Origin: an uncultured Azospirillum sp.
GTDB lineage: Bacteria; Pseudomonadota; Alphaproteobacteria; RF32; CAG-239
Direction of reading: 5' to 3'
DNA length: 29,041 nt
NCBI GenBank assembly: GCA_947383875.1
Contig: CANDEX010000013.1
Coordinates: 1 to 29,041, forward strand
Shown piece after piece: positions 1 to 6,199 of the stretch (its first letter is position 1; the number at the start of each line of letters is the position of its first letter). The position numbers and the translations under genes are program-made. The notes beneath the pieces were generated by a model, which did not search any database, was not told the DNA's origin, and worked only from the letters and a program-made list of their open reading frames with translations.

Positions 1-147
1 TAAATTTTTATTTGTTAATTTTTTTAAGCAGCCTGTTAATAATTATTAACAAGAGCGGATTATTCGGTTCGGATATCTAAAAAAACATGGGAAAAATATG
101 TAAAAGCATATATTTTATAGGATAAATCTTATATGTTTATATGAAGT

Positions 148-1518
148 ATGACTGTGACTGAAGGGGAGATGGAATTGTCACTGCGGCTGGATAATATTAT
201 CGGCGAGATAAATAACTTGGAACAAAGCGCCTATTTTGGGCGGGTAACAGCTGTTCAAGGCCTGTTTGTGGAGGTGAGCGGTATTCGTGCGCCGCTGACT
301 ATCGGTGACCGTTGTAATGTCCATACAACCCATAAGACGATTGTCCCTTGTGAATTGGTAAGTTTCAAAGGAGATAAGCTGTTGCTTATGCCTTATGGCT
401 CTTTGCAGGGAATAGGGCCCGGCTGCCGTGTGGATGTCGAGAATGCCGCGCCGGTGATTTATCCGCATATATCTTGGCTGGGGCGAATCGTTAATGCCTT
501 TGGAGAGGCCATTGACGGCAAAGGCCCGTTGATTAAAGGCAGCAAACCTTATTATATTAAAGCTTCTCCGCCGCCTGCGGCTTTTCGTGACCGGGTTTGC
601 GGCAAGGTGGATCTTGGCGTGCGGGCAGTTAATACTTTTCTGACGATTTGCAGAGGACAGCGTATGGGGATTTTCGCCGGATCAGGCGTCGGGAAGTCCA
701 CATTGATGTCGATGATGGCTAAGCATACCAGTTCGGATGTGTCTGTTATCGGGCTTATCGGCGAGAGAGGCCGGGAAGCCAAGGAGTTTGTGGAAGATGT
801 GTTAGGCGCGGAAGGTTTGGAAAAATCGGTATTGGTGATGGCGACTTCTGATGAAAGCCCGCTGATGCGCCGTCAGGCTGCATATGTGACGATGGCTGTT
901 GCCGAATATTTTCGGGATTTGAACAAAGATGTTTTATGCATGATGGATTCGATTACCCGTTTTGCCATGGCGCAGCGCGAGATTTCCTTGTCTGTCGGCG
1001 AACCTCCTGTTTCCAAGGGATATACGCCGAGTGTGTTTGCCGAACTGCCGCGCCTTTTGGAGCGGGCAGGGCCGGGGGCTGGTTGTGGCACAATTACCGG
1101 TTTGTTTACCGTGTTGGTGGATGGCGATGACCATAATGAACCGGTGGCGGATGCCGTGCGGTCGATTTTGGACGGGCATATTGTGCTTGACCGTTCGATT
1201 GCTGAGAGAAACAGGTATCCGGCGATTAATATTCTGCGCTCTATTTCGCGTACGATGCCTGATTGTGACACGCCGGAAGAATTTGCTTTGTTTTCTAAGG
1301 CGCGGAAGTATATTGCGGCTTATGAAGATATGGCAGAGCTTATTCGCCTGGGAGCTTATAAGGCCGGTTCAAGCAGAGAAGTGGATGAAGCTATTTTCTA
1401 TTATCCGAAAATTGAGGCTTTTCTATCGCAGACTAAAGGCGAAAAAGTTTCCTTGAGCGAAGGCTATCAGCAGCTTAAAGAAATTTTGGATACTCCTTTT
1501 GCCGCAGCGCAGGGATAA
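148..1518 (+). CDS. fliI: FliI, flagellum-specific ATPase of the export apparatus
   Basis: This is the cytoplasmic ATPase that energises export of flagellar subunits, a homologue of the F1-ATPase beta subunit and of type III secretion ATPases. The 456 residues match the usual family length. A Walker A loop GSGVGKS lies at about residues 178-184, a Walker B strand VLCMMDS near 261-267, followed by ITRFAMAQRE typical of FliI/YscN, and ERGREAKEF between them. The next gene is fliJ, its usual partner, 4 bases downstream. The start is uncertain: the first ATG (148) has no Shine-Dalgarno sequence, ATG 169 is an alternative, and a strong AAGGGGAG (161-168) sits 6 bases before an in-frame TTG at 175. 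The 147 bases upstream are AT-rich and hold no recognisable gene. Confidence 0.96.
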   Translation: MTVTEGEMELSLRLDNIIGEINNLEQSAYFGRVTAVQGLFVEVSGIRAPLTIGDRCNVHTTHKTIVPCELVSFKGDKLLLMPYGSLQGIGPGCRVDVENAAPVIYPHISWLGRIVNAFGEAIDGKGPLIKGSKPYYIKASPPPAAFRDRVCGKVDLGVRAVNTFLTICRGQRMGIFAGSGVGKSTLMSMMAKHTSSDVSVIGLIGERGREAKEFVEDVLGAEGLEKSVLVMATSDESPLMRRQAAYVTMAVAEYFRDLNKDVLCMMDSITRFAMAQREISLSVGEPPVSKGYTPSVFAELPRLLERAGPGAGCGTITGLFTVLVDGDDHNEPVADAVRSILDGHIVLDRSIAERNRYPAINILRSISRTMPDCDTPEEFALFSKARKYIAAYEDMAELIRLGAYKAGSSREVDEAIFYYPKIEAFLSQTKGEKVSLSEGYQQLKEILDTPFAAAQG

Positions 1519-1522
1519 TTAA

Positions 1523-1939
1523 ATGAAAAATTCCTTGCAGGTTTTGAACCGAATACAAAAATTTAATATTGATGAGCAGCGCAAGATTTTGGCAGACTTG
1601 GTGAATCGGCAGGATGTTTTGCAGGCGCAGCTGGAGCAGCTTAATCAGGCTTTTGAACAGGAAAAAGAATTTGCGAGAAGTAATTCCGGGATGGGAGATT
1701 TTGGCGCTTATGTCAAACGCTATATGCAACAGCGGGAAAAGCTGGAAAGCCAAATTGCCGCGTTAGATGCCAAAATTGAACATGAGCGGGATGTGATGGC
1801 GGATATGTTTAAGGAACAAAAAACTTATGAAATTGTCGACCGGCAACGGACAGAGCGTCGGGAAAAAGAAGACGAATTAAAAACGCAAAAGGCGCTTGAT
1901 GAAATCGGAACGAATACTTATATAAAGAATAACAAATAA
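1523..1939 (+). CDS. fliJ: FliJ-like flagellar export chaperone/stalk protein
   Basis: A 138-residue, highly charged, almost wholly helical protein with long heptad-like runs (for example ADLVNRQDVLQAQLEQLNQA) typical of the coiled coil of FliJ. FliJ inserts into the FliI hexamer like the gamma subunit of F1-ATPase and helps dock chaperones at the export gate. FliJ sequences are poorly conserved, so the call rests on length, coiled-coil character and position directly behind fliI with 4 bases between them. It is probably co-transcribed and translationally coupled. The superoxide dismutase gene follows after 20 bases, so all three may share a transcript. No membrane segment or signal peptide is visible. 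Confidence 0.82.
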   Translation: MKNSLQVLNRIQKFNIDEQRKILADLVNRQDVLQAQLEQLNQAFEQEKEFARSNSGMGDFGAYVKRYMQQREKLESQIAALDAKIEHERDVMADMFKEQKTYEIVDRQRTERREKEDELKTQKALDEIGTNTYIKNNK

Positions 1940-1959
1940 TTTATGACAGGAGAACGAGG

Positions 1960-2532
1960 ATGACTTTTGAATTACCGGAACTGCCTTATGCCAAAGATGC
2001 ATTAGAACCGTATATCTCAGAAAATACGATGGAATTTCATTATGGCAAACACCATAAGGCTTATGTTGATAATTTGAATAATCTGGTAAAAGACACAGAA
2101 TTTGAAAATATGAGCTTGGAAGATATTATTAAGGCAACTGTTGGCCGCTCTGAGTTTACAGGTATCTTTAATAATGCAGCTCAGGCATGGAATCATGCCT
2201 TTTTCTGGAATAGCATGGTGCCGGATGGCGGACAAGAACCTAAAGGCGAATTAAAAGACCGCATCGAGCGTGATTTTGGCAGTTATGATAAATTCAAAGA
2301 AGATTTTAAAAATGCCGCAGTATCTCAATTCGGTTCTGGTTGGGCATGGTTAGTTGAAGGTAAAGACGGTAAGTTGCAGGTTATGAAAACCTCAAATGCC
2401 GATACGCCTTTGGCTCATGGTCTGACACCGATTGTCACTTGTGATGTGTGGGAGCACGCGTATTATCTGGATTATCAGAATCGTCGCGCTGATTTTGTTT
2501 CTGCATTTTTGGACCATTTGGTTAAATTTTAG
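1960..2532 (+). CDS. sodB: Superoxide dismutase, iron type
   Basis: Converts superoxide to oxygen and hydrogen peroxide in the cytoplasm. All four metal ligands of the Fe/Mn family are visible: His27 (in FHYGKHHKAY), His79 (WNHAFFWNSM), Asp162 and His166 (DVWEHAYYLDYQNRR). The 190-residue length is standard. Residues AWNHAFFW and the SQFGSGWAWL region look like iron enzymes; metal choice from sequence is reliable but not certain. AGGAG precedes the ATG (GACAGGAGAACGAGGATG). The gene lies 20 bases behind fliJ and ends at a rho-independent terminator, so it could be the last gene of a fliI-fliJ-sodB transcript. It has no obvious promoter of its own in the short gap. Confidence 0.97.
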   Translation: MTFELPELPYAKDALEPYISENTMEFHYGKHHKAYVDNLNNLVKDTEFENMSLEDIIKATVGRSEFTGIFNNAAQAWNHAFFWNSMVPDGGQEPKGELKDRIERDFGSYDKFKEDFKNAAVSQFGSGWAWLVEGKDGKLQVMKTSNADTPLAHGLTPIVTCDVWEHAYYLDYQNRRADFVSAFLDHLVKF

Positions 2533-2554
2533 CCAATCAGGAATTTTGACGAGA

Positions 2555-2587
2555 AAAACCGCTTGGCAGACAGGCGGTTTTCTTTTG
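2555..2587 (+). terminator. Rho-independent terminator behind sodB
   Basis: Stem AAAACCGC (2555-2562) pairs with GCGGTTTT (2574-2581) around an 11-base loop, followed by a T-rich stretch, 22 bases after the sodB stop codon. Confidence 0.8.
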
Positions 2588-2653
2588 GTCTGTATATCTC
2601 TGATTAATTAATTGCTTTTTAATATATCTATGCTTAATTTATTACAGTTTATG

Positions 2654-2682
2654 TTGATTAATTTTGTCTAAAGTGATAAAAT
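2654..2682 (+). promoter_or_regulatory. Sigma70-type promoter of the 2715 gene
   Basis: TTGATT (2654-2659), a 17-base spacer and TAAAAT (2677-2682). The spacer contains ATTTTGTCTA (2661-2670), a decamer that recurs at other promoters of this window and may be a regulator site. Confidence 0.6.
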
Positions 2683-2714
2683 TAATTTAAAATAATCATC
2701 GCAGGAGAGTCGAT

Positions 2715-2903
2715 ATGAGTTATGAAAATGCACCAGTTATGCTTGCCCATGGTCGTCATTTTGTATGTGGCAGCCAGTCGTCTGGAAGCAGAGAAGCTGA
2801 AGGTGATTTGAAGCAGACTTTAAAAGCGGTTGCCGCTTTATTTAAGACACCGGAAGAGAAATCTGTTAATCTTTCGCTGATTAATCGTGGCAGGGACTAT
2901 TAA
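2715..2903 (+). CDS. Hypothetical protein, 62 aa
   Basis: I do not recognise this family. The product is a 62-residue soluble protein without signal peptide or membrane segment. The reading frame is supported by a good Shine-Dalgarno sequence (AGGAGAG, spaced 6 bases from the ATG), by a well-formed promoter upstream and by the tight coupling to the next gene, whose ATG lies 4 bases after this stop codon. The middle part (GDLKQTLKAVAALFKTPEEK) looks helical. The two genes together form a small operon between sodB and tRNA-Glu. The alternative, that both are one gene broken by a frameshift, is possible: the frames abut and both halves are short. Confidence 0.6.
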   Translation: MSYENAPVMLAHGRHFVCGSQSSGSREAEGDLKQTLKAVAALFKTPEEKSVNLSLINRGRDY

Positions 2904-2907
2904 TCTG

Positions 2908-3267
2908 ATGTCAGGCTATACGACTGAGAATAAATTTGTTATTGCCGAAGGGGAGCAAGGAGATTTATATGTTTTTCTTCAGGCAAAAAAAGCACATCCC
3001 GATGAGCCGCGGATTATTTATGACGGGTATGATCATGCGATTTTTATGCGCCGGCCTGAAGAACGTATTATCTTAGATTATATTCATCCCGAAGTACGGG
3101 CTCAATTGCGTAAGGCTAAGCGGGTGGTAATGGTGGAAACCATTTTGGAGAACATCAAAGAGAGTTATTATGCCGATATGCAGATGGTGGAAAAAATACC
3201 GGTTGATTGGAGCAAAATCGGTTTGAAGACTTGGGAAGAAATTGTTCTTAATGATAAGCAAGCTTAA
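2908..3267 (+). CDS. Hypothetical protein, 119 aa
   Basis: I do not recognise this family. It is a soluble protein with mixed composition, starting MSGYTTENKFVIAEGEQGDL and ending in a tryptophan-containing segment (VDWSKIGLKTWEEIVLNDKQA region). The ATG at 2908 is preferred because AGGGA lies about 11 bases upstream inside the end of the preceding gene; an in-frame GTG at 2887 would add 7 residues and overlap that gene. The stop codon is embedded in the left arm of a strong terminator, so this is the last gene of the two-gene operon. Its acidic, beta-rich look gives no functional clue. It could also be the second half of a protein whose first half is the 2715 gene. Confidence 0.65.
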   Translation: MSGYTTENKFVIAEGEQGDLYVFLQAKKAHPDEPRIIYDGYDHAIFMRRPEERIILDYIHPEVRAQLRKAKRVVMVETILENIKESYYADMQMVEKIPVDWSKIGLKTWEEIVLNDKQA

Positions 3268-3287
3268 AAAAGGGCTTGCTTTTTTTT
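3256..3287 (+). terminator. Rho-independent terminator of the 2715-3267 operon
   Basis: AAGCAAGC (3256-3263) pairs with GCTTGCTT (3274-3281), followed by a run of T (3280-3287). It overlaps the stop codon of the upstream gene. Confidence 0.9.
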
Positions 3288-3304
3288 CAAATATATCCTA
3301 TTAC
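3276..3304 (+). promoter_or_regulatory. Possible promoter of tRNA-Glu
   Basis: TTGCTT (3276-3281), 17 bases, TATTAC (3299-3304), which would start transcription about 8 bases before the tRNA. The -35 box lies in the right arm of the preceding terminator. Only 31 bases separate that terminator from the tRNA, so a promoter has to be here or further upstream in the gene. Confidence 0.4.
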
Positions 3305-3318
3305 AGTTTTGTCTTAAC

Positions 3319-3394
3319 GGTCCCATCGTCTAGAGGCCTAGGACGCGGCCCTCTCAAGGCTGCAACACGGGTTCAAATCCCGTTGGGATCACCA
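3319..3394 (+). tRNA. tRNA-Glu (anticodon CTC)
   Basis: The sequence folds as a full cloverleaf. Acceptor strand GGTCCCA (3319-3325) pairs with TGGGATC (3384-3390), with discriminator A and an encoded CCA (3392-3394). The anticodon stem CGGCC/GGCTG encloses loop CTCTCAA, giving anticodon CTC, which reads GAG (Glu). The T arm is CGGG-TTCAAAT-CCCG. The 3' end of this tRNA is the left border of the accessory island: its last 16 bases plus AT are repeated at 3608-3623. Confidence 0.93.
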
Positions 3395-3403
3395 ATTAAT
3401 AAA

Positions 3404-3436
3404 AAAACACCCTCTTTATCAAGGGTGTTTTTTTTA
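3404..3436 (+). terminator. Rho-independent terminator directly behind tRNA-Glu
   Basis: AAACACCCT (3405-3413) pairs with AGGGTGTTT (3422-3430), followed by an uninterrupted T run. It lies inside the 227-base segment between the two copies of the tRNA 3' end, so the insert appears to bring its own terminator. Confidence 0.9.
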
Positions 3437-3452
3437 TTAGGTGATACCCAAA

Positions 3453-3613
3453 CCAATCGAGCATCGCCGTCGGCTTGCTCTCTTGGACGGGATCCGAATT
3501 TTCATAATTTCGCATCAGTTGCTGTCGTTTTCTTCGCTCAATAATGAAAACTAGGGGTACGGAACGTGAAAAGCCTGACATCGGTTAGCCTTTTCATCCT
3601 ACCCCGGCGTTGG
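3453..3613 (+). repeat. 161-bp direct repeat, left copy, at the island border
   Basis: This segment matches 14004-14164 at 150 of 161 positions with no gaps. It contains a long imperfect hairpin: GGGGTA pairs with TACCCC, and inside it GAAAAG-CTGAC pairs with GT(T/C)AG-CTTTTC. In the right copy the inner stem is perfect (CTGAC/GTCAG) where this copy has a G-T pair, so at least one difference preserves pairing. A second hairpin near the left end is closed by CCAA/TTGG. The repeat lies just behind tRNA-Glu and ends in the duplicated tRNA 3' end. Confidence 0.9.
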
Positions 3614-3623
3614 GATCACCAAT
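3608..3623 (+). repeat. Second copy of the tRNA-Glu 3' end (attachment-site-like)
   Basis: CGTTGGGATCACCAAT occurs at 3381-3396 (end of tRNA-Glu plus AT) and again here, 227 bases apart. A duplicated tRNA 3' end is the usual footprint of integration by a tRNA-targeting element. Only the first copy belongs to a complete tRNA. Confidence 0.75.
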
Positions 3624-3625
3624 AC

Positions 3626-3656
3626 AAACGGTAGGTATAAAAGCCTGCCGTTTTTC
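3626..3656 (+). terminator. Second rho-independent terminator behind the tRNA 3'-end copy
   Basis: AAACGGTAGG (3626-3635) pairs with CCTGCCGTTT (3644-3653; one G-T pair) and is followed by T residues. It may be the original tRNA-Glu terminator, displaced by the insertion of 3397-3623. Confidence 0.75.
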
Positions 3657-3835
3657 TTTATTTTCCAAGCCTTTCAGCGAGTTTGAATGTTGTAAATTTG
3701 AAAATTGCGTTTTGGGAAGTTTTTCCGAACTCTTTTGCGATAAAGTCTTTGTTTTTCAATATATTAAGAGAGTTTGAATCCGGTTAGGTCTTTGGGATAC
3801 TTTTTTATGAAAACTGACTGTCTGAAGAAAAGTTC

Positions 3836-3864
3836 TTGACATTGACGACAAGTTATTTTTTATA
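3836..3864 (+). promoter_or_regulatory. Strong sigma70-type promoter in the gene-free left arm of the island
   Basis: A consensus TTGACA (3836-3841), a 17-base spacer and TTTATA (3859-3864). No coding frame of any length follows within 400 bases, so the transcript, if real, would be a structured RNA or a long leader for the gene at 4288. Confidence 0.5.
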
Positions 3865-3865
3865 C

Positions 3866-3964
3866 AACCTCTGTCAATTTTAGCAGAGGTTATCAGCTCC
3901 GAGCCACTATCCATGGCCCGTCAGTCCAGTACTCTCCGGCTGGGATACACCTATCCTCCGGCTC
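3866..3964 (+). ncRNA. Candidate structured RNA (or operator plus leader), unknown family
   Basis: Behind the promoter at 3836-3864 are several good stems: AACCTCTG (3866-3873) with CAGAGGTT (3884-3891); GAGCC (3901-3905) with GGCTC (3960-3964) closing a branched domain; and inside it CCGG (3936-3939) with CCGG (3958-3961) around GGATA-CACC-TATCC. The region is far richer in G and C than its surroundings. The first stem overlaps the expected start of transcription and could instead be an operator. No clear T-run terminator follows. The rest of the gene-free stretch 3624-4287 holds the repeats listed separately and nothing that looks coding. Confidence 0.35.
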
Positions 3965-4103
3965 ACATCAGATAAGATAAAAAAATGACTAACAAAAATT
4001 GAAAGAGGCCTTTACGTGCGAGGCTTAAAATAGGCTTTGGCGTTTTCAGTAGGATTTTTTAAATTCTTTTCTTAAGCTAAAAAAATTGCTTGTTATGATT
4101 TAA

Positions 4104-4123
4104 TGACATCGATGTCACTTAAT
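4104..4123 (+). repeat. Left copy of the palindromic 20-mer
   Basis: TGACATCGATGTCACTTAAT is identical to 11339-11358 near the recombinase gene. The core TGACATC/GATGTCA is a perfect 14-bp palindrome. In the frame of the TAA it reads NDIDVT-stop, matching the end (SDIDVT-stop) of the 55-aa gene at 11190-11357, so this may be a remnant of a second copy of that gene or a true DNA site. Confidence 0.75.
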
Positions 4124-4133
4124 GGATATTGAT

Positions 4134-4229
4134 TAACCTTTAACATCCGAGTTTTAAAGGTTGGCTTTTCTTTATATATACATCGCAAAATCTCAAAAGT
4201 ACGCAAAAAAATATACTATTTGGAAAATT
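4134..4229 (+). repeat. Left copies of two direct repeats (13 and 25 bp)
   Basis: TAACCTTTAACAT (4134-4146) recurs at 11088-11100. A 25-bp sequence (4205-4229; seven A, then TATACTATTTGGAAAATT) recurs exactly at 11116-11140. On the left they precede the gene at 4288 and on the right the 55-aa gene at 11190, so they may be shared upstream control sequences. AACCTTTA at 4135 also pairs with TAAAGGTT about 15 bases further on. Confidence 0.7.
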
Positions 4230-4287
4230 ATTTTATCAAATCCGAACAAGCAGACAATTCTAGAAATAAAAAGTTGAAGGATTGTCC

Positions 4288-4539
4288 ATGCGAAAAAAAC
4301 AGAAAATAACCTCAAAAAAGAAGAGCCAACGCAGCTTCAGAGCTTTTATTTCCATAGTTAAATGGTATAAAAATAAATTTGATGTCGCACTCTATATTAG
4401 TAATATATATGGAAATGAGTGTCAAAAGAAAGAAGTCAACATTCGTAAATTACCTTTATGGAGAGATATAACAAATATTCAAAAACTGGCGTATTTTTTT
4501 TTATTTTATGGCAGAAACAAAAAAATTCACAAATGTTAA
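4288..4539 (+). CDS. Hypothetical lysine-rich protein, 83 aa
   Basis: I do not recognise this family. The product is very basic and AT-coded, starting MRKKQKITSKKKSQRSFRAF, with an aromatic middle part and a C-terminal IRKLPLWRDITNIQKLAYFF. The ATG at 4288 has a good GAAGG 7 bases upstream; an in-frame TTG at 4282 is less likely. The frame ends by running through a T9 tract (4494-4502) into 13 residues that overlap the start of the next frame. Because the next gene has no ribosome binding site, the two may be one protein of about 265 residues joined by slippage at the T9 run or broken by a one-base change there. Confidence 0.55.
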   Translation: MRKKQKITSKKKSQRSFRAFISIVKWYKNKFDVALYISNIYGNECQKKEVNIRKLPLWRDITNIQKLAYFFLFYGRNKKIHKC

Positions 4540-5077
4540 ACCATTTACATTAGATTTAAGCAAACAATTTAGAAATAGGTACAACAAGTTAACATACAAA
4601 AAGCTAAAAGCGGTCATTATTAAAAGAATATATGGTAACCTTGATTATATCTTTAAGTCATCTGATAAACCTATGATGTCCTTTATTCTTGAAAATAAAC
4701 ATAAGAATAAAAGAAAAGATATAAATGATAAAGAAACTCACATACACGGGATTAGAGAAGTCTTTGATGAAGATATTGATAGTAAAGTCAGATTAGCATT
4801 AAAAACATCGGTTTGTAATGGTAAGAAAGAATATAAAGGCTCCAAATACAAAAATATGCTCCAAACTAAAAAAGGATACACTAAAAATGGTGCAAACGGT
4901 TGGTTATGGTATCTCAATAAAGGAGCGTGTTCCAATAATGGCTTATATATATCTAAATCTCTTTTGGAAAAAATTCGTGATGACTACAACCAACTTTATA
5001 AAGAATATAAGTCAGATATAAAAAAACTAAAAGATAATGGTATCAAGATTAAATACAAAAAATTGGATATGCCATAA
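4508..5077 (+). CDS. Hypothetical lysine-rich protein, 189 aa (possibly the second half of the preceding gene)
   Basis: I do not recognise this family. The protein is extremely lysine- and asparagine-rich with no membrane segment; it has a YKNMLQTKKGYTKNGANGWL segment and a helical, basic C terminus (KEYKSDIKKLKDNGIKIKYKK). Its ATG at 4508 has no Shine-Dalgarno sequence: the preceding bases are the T9 run and its surroundings. The frame is open upstream to 4472, so it can be entered from the preceding gene by a one-base shift within the T tract. Basic composition would suit nucleic-acid binding, but no motif supports a specific role. Confidence 0.6.
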   Translation: MAETKKFTNVKPFTLDLSKQFRNRYNKLTYKKLKAVIIKRIYGNLDYIFKSSDKPMMSFILENKHKNKRKDINDKETHIHGIREVFDEDIDSKVRLALKTSVCNGKKEYKGSKYKNMLQTKKGYTKNGANGWLWYLNKGACSNNGLYISKSLLEKIRDDYNQLYKEYKSDIKKLKDNGIKIKYKKLDMP

Positions 5078-5598
5078 ATATAAACTATATGACAGGAATC
5101 GTATATAAATTGCTCTTTATCTATAAATGGTTTAATTCTGCAAATCTTAATTAAAACACTCACATAAACAAGCCTAAATTGACTTATAACAAGCCACTTA
5201 ATAAAAACCTAAGTAAACCTATACCAAATAAAACGGCTGAGTCCAGAAGTCAAAAAACAAGATATTTAACCTTGTGCCCTTGAGGGCAACAGGTTGCTTT
5301 AAAAGTTTGTGACGTTAATAACAGTTTATTTTTACAACCTTTGACAGAAGCATGTTAAAAGTTCTTCTTCGCAAATTAGAAACGGAAAATAATTGAAAAA
5401 ACTGTTTTACAAATCCCAAGAATCACGACATTAAGTATATATCAAAAGAAATTGATAGTTATAACACATTGTAAATAGGTATTATTATGTTTATTAGCTC
5501 ATAAATAACCCGTGGACTCAAGAATTGCTTTTTCATAATAAAACCTATACCAAAAGCAAAATCGTTATTCACGGGTCAAAAAATGAGGCTTTCTACTT
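5078..5598. other. Gene-free AT-rich stretch with a nested inverted repeat
   Basis: I see no convincing coding frame on either strand over these 521 bases. At 5508-5576 ACCCGTG (5508-5514) pairs with CACGGGT (5570-5576), and inside that TTGCTTTT (5525-5532) pairs with AAAAGCAA (5552-5559). It lies just beyond the end of the minus-strand DUF3768 operon but lacks the T run expected of a terminator. A small stem TGCCC-TTGA-GGGCA lies near 5275-5290. Confidence 0.5.
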
Positions 5599-5916
5599 TT
5601 AATACTCACTTGCCAACATAATGGTTAAGACTCTGTTTGTTATATTTGGATTGCTTGGATCTTCTGACAGATATTGATAATTCTTGTCATAGTAATCAAT
5701 TTTGAAGTAAATTGTCTCGCCGTTATAATCAAAACTTCCGAAGTCATGTTCGCCATAAGGATCGTTAGCTTTAGTAAAATGATTAAACTGTCTGACTTCT
5801 GATAAGATTTTTGCAATATCATCTTGTGATTTAGCATTTATACCAGCAGTTAACATTACTCTTCCACCGGTAAAGGTTTGTCTGAAAGTGTCATTTAAGG
5901 TTTTAATATCCGTCAT
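5599..5916 (-). CDS. DUF3768 family protein
   Basis: The 105 residues carry the hallmark DUF3768 segments: NDTFRQTFTGGRVMLTAGI near the N terminus, VRQFNHFTKANDPYGEHDFG in the middle, then FKIDYYDKN and, at the end, RVLTIMLASEY. The family is widespread on plasmids and integrated elements of Alphaproteobacteria, but its function is not known to me. AGAGG sits upstream of the ATG. It is the last gene of a three-gene minus-strand operon of small proteins (44 aa, 85 aa, then this one, with gaps of 15 and 10 bases) and supports both the alphaproteobacterial affiliation and the mobile nature of the region. Confidence 0.9.
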   Translation of the reverse strand: MTDIKTLNDTFRQTFTGGRVMLTAGINAKSQDDIAKILSEVRQFNHFTKANDPYGEHDFGSFDYNGETIYFKIDYYDKNYQYLSEDPSNPNITNRVLTIMLASEY

Positions 5917-5926
5917 AACACACCTC

Positions 5927-6184
5927 TTAGGCAGACATTTCAGAAGTAAGAAACATTTTGAATTTTCTCAAAGCCTGTCTGACAGAGGTATGGCTTCTTT
6001 TGCCATAGCTTGATTTTTCACCGGTTGTTTCATATTGCGGCAAGATAGAAGAGATATTTTCAACCAGATGAGCAAGTGTAATTTCTTCTTTTCTGCAAAG
6101 TCTTTCAATTCGTCCCATATAATCAGCAGCAGTCAAAGCAGAGTATTTATTTTCCAAAAGCCAATTTTCAAAATTCTTCAACAT
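5927..6184 (-). CDS. Small protein resembling the core-binding (SAM-like) domain of tyrosine integrases
   Basis: The 85-residue sequence FENWLLENKYSALTAADYMG, followed by a four-helix pattern and a KSSYGKRSHTSVRQALRKFK segment, looks like the N-terminal core-binding domain of phage-type tyrosine recombinases. No catalytic domain follows: the frame ends properly and the next gene is DUF3768. It has a clear GGGAG before the ATG, so it is an expressed stand-alone gene, not an obvious fragment. It could be a DNA-binding accessory protein or a relic. The fold assignment is from sequence appearance only. Confidence 0.6.
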   Translation of the reverse strand: MLKNFENWLLENKYSALTAADYMGRIERLCRKEEITLAHLVENISSILPQYETTGEKSSYGKRSHTSVRQALRKFKMFLTSEMSA

Positions 6185-6199
6185 AGCACAATCTCCCTT

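Noticed and set aside
873..1271. 132-codon minus-strand frame inside fliI
   Set aside because: Fully antisense to a clearly functional gene with intact motifs; no ribosome binding site or recognisable protein pattern.
962..1456. 164-codon + strand frame inside fliI in another phase
   Set aside because: Shadow of the FliI coding sequence; Trp/Arg-rich composition typical of out-of-frame reading.
3242..3544. 100-codon + strand frame running through the tRNA and the left 161-bp repeat
   Set aside because: It overlaps a complete tRNA-Glu and two terminators and has no ribosome binding site; its codons are an accident of structured RNA sequence.
3453..3613. CRISPR array or CRISPR-associated repeat
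   Set aside because: Only two copies of a 161-bp repeat 10.5 kb apart, with no short regular repeat-spacer pattern and no cas gene in the window.
3866..3964. Retron msr-msd or group II intron RNA
   Set aside because: No reverse transcriptase is encoded in the window and the folded segment is too short for an intron.
4288..5077. Toxin-antitoxin pair
   Set aside because: The two frames look like parts of one protein split at a T9 run; neither shows a toxin or antitoxin motif.
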